Source: Geobacteraceae bacterium
GTDB lineage: Bacteria > Desulfobacterota > Desulfuromonadia > Geobacterales > Geobacteraceae
DNA: 64,000 nt
NCBI GenBank assembly: GCA_009773645.1
Contig: WSYB01000020.1
Span: forward strand, 1-64,000
Reading direction: 5' to 3'
Position 1 is the first letter of the stretch. The number at the start of each line of letters is the position of its first letter. Below are positions 35,718-45,000 of this stretch, piece by piece. Under the pieces are notes generated by a model that made no database searches, had not been told where the DNA came from, and saw nothing but the letters and a program-made list of their open reading frames with translations. A program made the translations under genes and the position numbers.

Positions 35718-38402
35718 ATGTTAGCCCGAACAGTCAGGATGATCATTTCAGGCAGGCTTCCTCTCATATACGTTGCTTTTATAGCATCGACATCTTTCGC
35801 TGCCGTACCCCCTACCGTAACAACGTTAAACCCGGTTACTGAAGGAATCAGCACCCCCCTTAAGGTGGCTGCCGACTCGACAGGGAATTATTATCTTACC
35901 GACCCGCGGGGGGGCGGCATCCTGAAATACAATCAATCATGTGAACTGACCAAGGTCATAAGGACCGGGAGAAGGCCTCTGGGAATCACCGTAACTCCCC
36001 AGGGGAATATCCTTGTTGGGCAGGGTAATTATGTAAGCATTCTGGACGGCAGCGGCAATGAGATAGGCCGGCTGGGGAGCGGTGCCGGACAGTTCAAACA
36101 GGCCAATGGTATCGCCGTGGACACCACCGGCAATATCTATGTTTCCGACAGTCTGGATCACTGCGTGCAGGTGTTCGGCGCTGACGGAACCTACAAGTTC
36201 CGGTTTGGAAGCCATGGTAACCAGCCGGGACAATTCTCCCTGCCGACCGGCATAACCTATGAAAAGTCTGCCGGCCGCCTGGCGGTTGCTGACACGCTGA
36301 ATGGGCGGATCCAGTTTTTTGATCTTTCGGGCGGCTACCAGAAATCCATAGGTTCGTTCGGCTCCGGTCCCGGCAAGTTTATAGCGCCGCAGGCGGTCGC
36401 TTTCGAATACGACAAGCCCGGCAATTCCGTCTTGACCAGGATGTATGTGGTAGACAGTTTCCAGAGCAATCTCCAGGTAATAAATCCAACGGCTACAGGG
36501 ACATTCCTCGCCTTTATCGGCAGTTACGGACGCGCCCCCGGCCAGCTCACCAACCCTTCCGATGTGCTTTTCGATCGCACAAACGACAAACTGGTCGTGG
36601 TCAACAGCCTTGCCGGCAATCTGGTCCTTTACGGAGTTGACGCGAATCCAACAGTCGGCGGTACGTATCCGACGCTTACCATCGATACACCTCCGACAGT
36701 CTCCAGTGACCCATCCATCGTCTTAAAGGGAACCATGAGCACAGGCTCTGCTATTACAGCAACGGCAAACACAGGGGCGCTCCCCGGAGCGGCAAGCTAT
36801 CCGTCTTCTTCCACATGGAATCTCCCGATAACCAACCTTAAGCCGGGCATAAACCTGATTACCGTTACGGCAACCAACGGCACAGGCGAATATGCAACCC
36901 GTACCATTGCCGTCTGCCTTGTCACCGATTCGCCAACCATTACCATTAACCCGGTTATTCACCTGACCAATATCCCCAGCCAGCCTATTTCCGGAACAAA
37001 AGGGGCGGGAGACGGCATATCCGTCACAACCGACACCAACGCCGTCTCAGGAGCAGTCACGTATCCTACCGCAACTACCTGGGAAACGACAATCTCCGGG
37101 CTGGAGAGCGGAGACAATACCATTATCGCCATTGCTACAAGCAGTTCAGGAGGAGTAAGCGCGGCAACCGCCTCCATCACCCTCGACAACACTCCCCCCA
37201 TCCTTTCCCTTTCGACTATGCCCGATAACAGTTACGCCGCCACTCCGGTGCAAAACATAGCCGGTTTCGTTTCCGACCAGCACTTGGACAAAGTGCTGGT
37301 AAACGACATGCCGGCAACGTTTTCCGGTAACTTGTTCAGCAGTGCAGTAATCCTGGCAGGCGGCGCCAACGATATTAAAGTAGCTGCCTATGACTTGGCC
37401 GGAAACGTCACCGTCATTTCCCGCAAGGTCTTTTTCCGGACCGTTACCCCCCCTCTTGCCGTTATCTCCCCCTCAGACGGGGCCCAGACCAAATCAGGCA
37501 TTCTTACGCTACTCGGGACCGCAGATGCCGGCAATGCCGTTACAGTTAACGGTTTTTCGACGTATATTGATGTCAATGGCTGGAACTCCATCCTGAGCCT
37601 TGCCTCCGGCATTAATACTATCCATGTCGTCTCAAAAGGCCGGTCAGGTGAAGAACTTAGCGTGAAGCGGACCGTTATCGTCACCCCTTCCGCCCCCAAC
37701 CTGTCTATAGACACCCCCTCCCAGGACTTGGCCACCAATGAGGGAAATATGACCTTTAGCGGTACGGTGGATGCCGGAAGCGCCCTGGCTTATTCTGTCA
37801 ACGGCGTTGCTGCCCCATTGAGCCATGACAAAGGTTCATTCAGTTTCACCGTCCCCTTCACTACCGAAAAGCTCTATTCGGTGACTGTTGCGGCCACCGA
37901 CCCGTCCGGCAACATGAGCAATGCAACCCGCAATATTTTCTATGACAAAACCCCGCCAAAGCTGGCGATCAACAAGCCATCCGCCGGCACTCCCAATACC
38001 ATCAGCGGTTCCGCAGAGTCCGGAGCGGTTGCCTCGGCAGAAGACGGAGGGGAAATATTGGGAAGTGCTGTCTCCATTAACGGAGCCTGGAGCTTTGATT
38101 TAACAAACACAGGCTTTAATCCGGCCACCCTCGTGATCCGCGCCAGGGATGCCGCCGGCAACGTCTCAACCCGGATACTTTTCCCGCAAGGGGATATAGA
38201 CGGAAGCGGCGGAGAACCTGACCTCATAGACGCGCTCATGCTCATGCGCATCGCCATGAAATATGACATCCCGACGGCTCAGGATCTGGAGCGTGGCGAT
38301 GTGGCGCCGCTGATAAACGGCAAACCTCAGCCGGACGGAGTGATAAACGGGCATGACGTCATACTGGTGTTACGACGGATAATCGGCCTCGCTACATGGT
38401 AA
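35718..38402 (+). CDS. Secreted NHL beta-propeller/Ig-like protein with dockerin-like C-terminus
   Basis: An 894-residue exported protein (signal peptide to about residue 29, ending SFAAVPP). NHL propeller repeats occupy about 45-310; a typical unit reads ANGIAVDTTGNIYVSD. Several Ig-like beta-sandwich domains follow to about 820 (recurring TITVTA/DAGNAVTVNG segments with DPSGN/DAAGN loops). The last 70 residues (825-894) look like a type I dockerin: loop GDIDGSGGEPDLIDALMLM, then GDVAP...DGVINGHDVILV. Dockerins bind cohesins, so it may dock to a surface partner. GGGAGGTGCACC precedes the ATG. First of four closely spaced genes. Confidence 0.9.
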   Translation: MLARTVRMIISGRLPLIYVAFIASTSFAAVPPTVTTLNPVTEGISTPLKVAADSTGNYYLTDPRGGGILKYNQSCELTKVIRTGRRPLGITVTPQGNILVGQGNYVSILDGSGNEIGRLGSGAGQFKQANGIAVDTTGNIYVSDSLDHCVQVFGADGTYKFRFGSHGNQPGQFSLPTGITYEKSAGRLAVADTLNGRIQFFDLSGGYQKSIGSFGSGPGKFIAPQAVAFEYDKPGNSVLTRMYVVDSFQSNLQVINPTATGTFLAFIGSYGRAPGQLTNPSDVLFDRTNDKLVVVNSLAGNLVLYGVDANPTVGGTYPTLTIDTPPTVSSDPSIVLKGTMSTGSAITATANTGALPGAASYPSSSTWNLPITNLKPGINLITVTATNGTGEYATRTIAVCLVTDSPTITINPVIHLTNIPSQPISGTKGAGDGISVTTDTNAVSGAVTYPTATTWETTISGLESGDNTIIAIATSSSGGVSAATASITLDNTPPILSLSTMPDNSYAATPVQNIAGFVSDQHLDKVLVNDMPATFSGNLFSSAVILAGGANDIKVAAYDLAGNVTVISRKVFFRTVTPPLAVISPSDGAQTKSGILTLLGTADAGNAVTVNGFSTYIDVNGWNSILSLASGINTIHVVSKGRSGEELSVKRTVIVTPSAPNLSIDTPSQDLATNEGNMTFSGTVDAGSALAYSVNGVAAPLSHDKGSFSFTVPFTTEKLYSVTVAATDPSGNMSNATRNIFYDKTPPKLAINKPSAGTPNTISGSAESGAVASAEDGGEILGSAVSINGAWSFDLTNTGFNPATLVIRARDAAGNVSTRILFPQGDIDGSGGEPDLIDALMLMRIAMKYDIPTAQDLERGDVAPLINGKPQPDGVINGHDVILVLRRIIGLATW

Positions 38403-38431
38403 CAATTAAATACAAATCAAGGAGAATCGAG

Positions 38432-38956
38432 ATGGAAAAACCTCATTTATACCGACTCATCGTCTGCATTTTGACGGTGCTCATCGTTGCCGGGTGTGGG
38501 GGGGGGGGCGGTACACAAGGTGTGGCCACCCAGCCTACGACCGCTGTCCTAAAGCTTTATACGCAGAATGTATCTTCTCCTTTAGTCAGTCAATCAATCA
38601 CCGGGGTGACCCTAAAGATCAATCTCCCTGGCGGGGTTACGGTAAAGACAGACGCAGGTGGAGCGGTAAGCCCGGGAGTTATCGTCGTTGCCGGTGTCGC
38701 TGTCGGCAAGGCAAGTACATTCGCACAAATTTACACCTCCGCCACAGCCACAGCCCCTGCAACGCTGAGCTTTGCCGTGGTAAGCACGGATGCCGGCGGG
38801 TTCGAAGCAGGAGAATTCGTTACAGTAAACTGCGATATTACTCCCGGCGCCTTCCCGAAGAATGCAGATTTCACCTTAAGCGACGAAACCGTCAGCTTGT
38901 TGAATTCTCCGCCACTTGACACGATGAAAATAACGTTAACTTCGGAGATAAAATGA
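38432..38956 (+). CDS. Cohesin-like lipoprotein, paralogue of the one at 23.8 kb
   Basis: A 174-residue lipoprotein with lipobox VAGCGGG. The mature part is beta-rich: VLKLYTQ, ITGVTLKINLPGGVTV, ATLSFAVVST and GEFVTVNCDI. The series resembles the strands of a cohesin fold, whose last strands typically read G-x-(hydrophobic)-(Thr)-(hydrophobic). The identity is inference; no family match can be run here. It is placed 29 bases after a protein ending in a dockerin-like module. AAGGAGAATCGAG precedes the start at 38432, chosen over an upstream in-frame ATG because of the signal peptide and this ribosome site. Confidence 0.75.
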   Translation: MEKPHLYRLIVCILTVLIVAGCGGGGGTQGVATQPTTAVLKLYTQNVSSPLVSQSITGVTLKINLPGGVTVKTDAGGAVSPGVIVVAGVAVGKASTFAQIYTSATATAPATLSFAVVSTDAGGFEAGEFVTVNCDITPGAFPKNADFTLSDETVSLLNSPPLDTMKITLTSEIK

Positions 38957-39008
38957 AAGACCGGGTGCAGATCATCCAGTGTACCCCCCTGTTTCCCAGG
39001 AGCATCCC

Positions 39009-42000
39009 ATGAAAACCTTGGTCGTCAGAACCGTTGTCGTTATCGGATTCTGTTTGTTGCTCCCTGTCGCAGCAACCGCCATCAAGCCTCCACACGACAT
39101 AAGCAACGGCTATTCCTGCTCCAACTGTCATGCCGTTCATATGAGCTTAGGCGCCACCGGTTATACCAATGCATGCCTCAACTGCCACCGGCCGGGGGTC
39201 CCGCGGGGGGAGGGTAAGCCGTTTACCCTGGCGGACGCCGCCACCCCCTTTGCACTATTTACCGGGGCTTCAGCCGGCAGACTTTACCAGACCTCCCATG
39301 CCTGGAGCGGCAGCCAAACGGTGCCGGCGGCCGGGGCGCAACCGCCGCTCGACCCGAACCTGGTGAACACCAAAACGGTTACCGGTCTGGCCTGTCCCCG
39401 CTGCCACGACATCCACACCGCCAAGGACAAATCGCTCCTGCGGACCAAAAACGACCGGGACCAGATGTGCCTTGACTGTCACCGAGCCAGGAACAGCACC
39501 GATCACGCAAATGGGACCCACCCGGTCAACGTCAATTACACCGGCGCAGCCTCCCTGGTGCGGGTAAAGCCCGGGGAATTCAACAATCCGCCCGTGAACG
39601 GCAACCCGGCCAACCCCACGTCGGCCGCGAAACTCATCAACGGCACCATCCTCTGCACCACCTGCCATGGGGTCCACTACAGCGATTCCAACAGCGCCAC
39701 CTTTGACAACGCCACCAGCTATTACTCCCTGACCCGCTCGGCGGGGGCGCTGCTGCGGACCGACCTGCGGGGCAGCAGTGCGGACTCCCTCAACATCTGC
39801 ACCAACTGTCACGTGAAGAAAAACCACAACGCCAAGGGGCAGAACATCCAGTGCGCCGACTGCCACGGCGGTCATGTGGATTACATGCCCGACGCCGCCA
39901 ACGACCAGGAGCGCATTCCCAACGTCTATCTGGTACGGCGCTACATGAACCGTTCCACGGCCGGCGGACCGGCAACGAAGACGGTGTTTCTGCAGCGGAC
40001 CTCGGCGGCCCGCACATACGCGGATGGTGGACGCGGGGTCTGCGAAGCCTGCCATGCGGTGCCCGCAGCCATTGCCGCCCATATGACCGCGGACAACAGC
40101 GCCGCTTACTGCGGCAACTGCCACAAACATAACAACCAAAACGGTGCCTTCTCCGCCACCGGCGGGGCCTGCGATGCCTGCCACGGCCATGACGAGGCGA
40201 GCAGCAATCCTCTTGCCACCGGTCTGCATGGACCCCACATCAACAGGACCGCCAACCCGGCCCTGGGCAAGGCGCTGGGCTGCGTCGAATGCCACGCCAA
40301 GACGGTGAGCGGCAACTATGTGATCAGCAACCCGGCCATCCACGCCAACGGCTTTCTGGACTACTCGGGCGCAAAAGCCGGGCAAACCGCCGCCTGCGCC
40401 AACTTCTACTGCCACTCGGACGGCAAGGGGACCTTTGCCAATCCGCCCGCCTGGACCGCAGGTGGCAGCCTTGCATGCAACGGCTGTCACGGTACGGGGA
40501 ACGGCATCGGCTATCCCGATTACGCCAGTACAGGGGCGGGACTCCTCCGGGCCAACAGTCACGTAAAACATGTGAAGAGCGGCGCCGCCGCCTGTGACGC
40601 CTGCCATACCTACACCACCGTAAGCGGCGGCGCCATAATGAACGGCTCCACCCTCCACGTGAACAAAACCATCGATGTCACCTTCAATCCGGCCAAGGCG
40701 ACGGCGGTCTGGACGCCGGCAACCAAGACCTGCGCCACCATCTCCTGCCATGCCGGCGGCACCGCCCAGTGGGGAGGAACTCTCTCCTGCGGCGACTGTC
40801 ACGGTCTTGATGCCGGGAGCGGTAAGCCCATGGCCACCGGCCGCCATTCCGCCCATGTGAACAACGGGGCGATCCTCGGAACCAACTTCGTATGTGACGA
40901 CTGCCACGCCAAGACTGTAACGGGCGTCACCATCACCACCCCCGCCAACCACGCCAACAGCTTTGTCGACTACTCCGGTCTGAAGGCGGGGCGCAATAAA
41001 TCTTGTGCCAACGTCTACTGCCACTCGGACGGCAAGGGGACCTTTGCCAATCCGCCGGCCTGGAACTCCGGAGCTTTCCTCTCCTGCAAAGGCTGCCACG
41101 GCACGGGGAACAGCGCCGGCTATCCTGACTACGCCAATGCCGGCGCGGGACTCGCCACAGCCAACAGCCATAGTGCCCATACCGCGGCCGGCGCCGCTTC
41201 CTGCGACACCTGCCATACCGACACCACCGTAAGCGGCATCGCCATCAAGACCGGTTCCACCCTGCACATAAACCAGAGTATCGATATCGCCTTCAATCCC
41301 GCCAAGGCGGGCGCCGGCGCAGCCTGGACAGCGGGGACCAAGAGCTGTACCAATATCTACTGCCACAGTTCCGCCCCCATGGTGTGGGGGGCAACTCTTG
41401 CCGGCGACTGCACCAGTTGTCACGGCAATGACGCGCAGAGCAGCAAACCCATGAGCACCGGCAAGCACAGCAGGCACATGAACAACTACACCACCCTGGG
41501 GACAGGGAACGACTTCGGCTGCGTGGCGTGCCACGCCGGCACCGTCGCCGACAACCGCACCATCAACGGTCAGGGGCGGCATGTGAACGGCCTCAAGAAC
41601 TACTCTGGCGTGAACGCAGGCTCCATTGCCGTGGTCGGCTCGGGAAGCTGCGCCACCGTTTATTGCCACAGCACCGGCATGCAGAACAACCAGTTCTGGA
41701 ACATGACCGCCGCCACCTGGAATTCCGCCCGAACCCTTGACTGCACCGGCTGTCACGGCGGTCCGGCCCTTCCCGACGGCACCTTTGCCGCTTTCACTTC
41801 TGTCGCCGGCGAGCCCAACTACGCCAACGGCGGGGCCGGCACCCCGACCGCCAACAGCCATGCGAAACACGTGGCCGGCGCCGGGCTTGCCGACTCCACC
41901 GGCTGCGCCCGCTGCCACCGAAACACCGTGGATATGGGGATCTCCGGCAAGCTGCGCGATTACTCCAGCGCCCATCTTAACAGAAGCCGCGACGTAACCT

Positions 42001-45000
42001 TCTCCGCCGCCGTCCAGGGGAGATACAGCGCCGCAACCCAGCAGTGCGTGAGCATCTACTGCCACTCCAACGGCTCCCCCTTCGACAACCTCACCACCGT
42101 CTATAAATCCCCCGCCTGGGGGGATGCGGCGCTCACCTGCGCCTCCTGCCATGCCGACCCGAACAATGCCGATGCCTTGAGCGGCAGGCACGGCAAGCAT
42201 ACCGTCAGCGCCATCTATCTCTCCAGCTGCGACCGCTGCCATAACAACACCGTCGATGCCAGCGGGAAAATCATCGACAAGGCCCGGCATGCCAACAAAG
42301 CCAAGGACATCGCCTTCAGCAACGGCGGCAGTTACAACAACGCCACCAAGGAGTGCGCCACGTACTGCCACAGCGACGCCAGGGGCGGCACCCCCGCCGT
42401 TGCCGTGAAATGGTCCGATACCGCCACTTCCATGACGTGCTATTCCTGTCATAAGGGTAAGACGACCGACAGCACCACAGCCAACTGTACGGAAATTCAG
42501 GGAGTCTGGAGCAGCGCCAAGGGCTACTGCACCCCCGACCTGACCATGACGTCCAACGGCCATCACCGCCTGGTGGGGCCGCAGTGGGTCAGAAAATACC
42601 CCTGCTACTATTGTCATAACGCCACCATGGATAATACGGGGAATATCAAGGATAAGACAAAACACCTGAACAATACCAATGATATCGAGATGGCAACCAA
42701 ATGGGAAATCGGGAACCGGCCGAAGCCGAGCTACGATCCCGATACCAAGGTCTGCGACAATGTTTACTGCCACAGCGACGGCACCACCGACCCGGAAGAC
42801 GTCCGCCCCTTTGCCTGGACCGCTCCCAAGACCGAGTGCAACTCCTGCCACGGCCATCCGACCGGCTCCTGCTCCAATGCCGGCTGTCATGACGGGGAAG
42901 TGCACGTCGGTGATCCCACCGGCAAACTCTGGACGCTACCGGCCAAATTCGGCAATCATTCGGCCTACACCTGGCCCGTCGGTCAGGAATGGAAGGCTTC
43001 CCTCCCCATGTTCCCCAACCAGGGGGCCGGGACGGCGCGGGCCAACTCCCATGCCCGCCATGCGGAAACCGATTTCACCTGCGACCAGTGCCATGCTAAG
43101 ACCATCAGGAGCGGGGCCTGCACCACCTGCCATGTTAACGGCATTCCTGCCGGCGGCATGGGTGAAGTGGCCCACATCGACGCCGCGTTCCATGTGAACA
43201 AAAACAAGGATGTGGATTTCAGGGACGGCGGCGACTACGACCCCATCAATAGAACCTGCTCCGGCACCGCCTGCCATACCGGCGGCGTGGATCCGGTGTG
43301 GGGGGGCTCGGTCGGCAGCGCCGTGACCTGCCTCTCCTGCCACGGCATTACCGGCCCGGATGTGGATGATTACGACGCCTTCAACGGAACGCAGGGGAAA
43401 ATCAACCTGACGCAATGGGAGACGACAGGCCACGGCAGGTATTCATCGGCAGCCTATACCGGTTACTACCCCAAATCAGGGAACCCGGCCGCCAGCTTCC
43501 CCGGCAACCCCTGCTGGTACTGCCATGATAACAGCGTGATCCACAAGGACGCCGCCAATCCTTATCGATTGCGGATGCACATCCAGTATGAACGGCGCTT
43601 CGAAAAAGAGTGCGTATACTGCCACATGGAGAGAACCAATGCCGAGTGCATTGCCTGCCACGTAGGGCAGACCGAATCCCTCTCGCCGCAGGCGACCGCA
43701 AGCGGCATCGTATTCAGATTCAAAAACGGCTCCTCGGTAACCAGATATCCGACCCATACGGACGTGGTCAACTGCATAAATGGCGCAGGCTGCCATGATT
43801 CGGACAACGGCACGTTCTCCAACAGAAGTACGCACAAAGGGCATAATGCCAATGCCGGCGTCTGGACACCGGAACAGAAAGCGGACGTGAAGAACCAGTA
43901 CCTGATGATGGGGGTCTGCCTGCAGTGCCATGACGACGACAGCAGCAATCAGTGCACCAGTTGTCATATCGCACCGGCAGATAATCCGTTGAAATACTCG
44001 CTCGGCTACGACCCCGGCACCGGCTTTATCAAGCCGCGCAAGGCGAGGGCTTCGGCCGGCCATTTCGGCTACAAGCACTACCGCGCCTTTAAAAATTCAG
44101 GAGGATGGGCGAAAGACGTCGACGGCAACTACCTGGGTACCTGGAAAGGGGGCAAATTCTGCTGGGACTGCCACGACCCACACGGCGACAGCAATATCTA
44201 CATGATCCAGAAGAAGGTGGCGACCACCACAGACGGCAAGTTCGGAATGCCGAAGACCCAGGCCGTAGTCACCTTTACCGACAAGGAAAGCGGTTCCGGT
44301 TATGTGAAGAAGGTTGCGCCATTCGACGGCATCTGCAATGTCTGCCACTCGCCGGAAAGCAAGCATTTCACCAGCAATTCCGGTGACGGTCACAACATGA
44401 GCCGGCGCTGCACGATCTGCCATGAGCACCGCTTTGCCGACAGTCACGCCAACAAACAGAGCTGTGACAGCTGCCACGACAGTGAAAAGCCGATTCCAAA
44501 GCATACGGCTTTTGGCCTGCCGCGTGACTGCACCAAGTGCCACGCCGGCACCGTCGGCAAACGGATGGACATCATGGGGCAGATGAAGGCTAACTCCCAC
44601 CATGTCCAGGGGGTGGAGGTGAACAACAAACACTGCTACAAATGCCACTGGGAGGCAACCCCGGACGGGTTGATCGACAACCAGTTCCACACCGGCTACA
44701 ACTATAAGAATTACACGTCCGTAAAGAATGACGTGGTTGACCTGGTGATATACGGACCGGGCACGCGGCCGACGGTTTACCGGAATACCTCTTCTGCCGA
44801 CGGCAGGGCAACCGTCACCACGTTCCTTGCCAGCAACATGGGTACCGCCGAGGAGAGGAACGAGGTCAGCAACGTCTCCAACCACTGTCTTTCCTGCCAC
44901 AGCGACCAGAACAATGACACCGTGCCGTTCGACGACTGCAAGACTCCCCGCCAGTACGCCTGGGACATCCAGAGCATAGATGCCCGATACTCCCAGACCG

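Noticed and set aside
35443-35724. Plus-strand frame of 93 codons before the NHL gene
   Set aside because: No ribosome binding site, no recognisable domain, and overlaps the next start; kept as intergenic.
39270-42905. Minus-strand open frame of 1211 codons opposite the cytochrome
   Set aside because: It is the shadow of the GC-rich heme repeats; its Gly/Val/Ala-rich product has no family features and no ribosome site.
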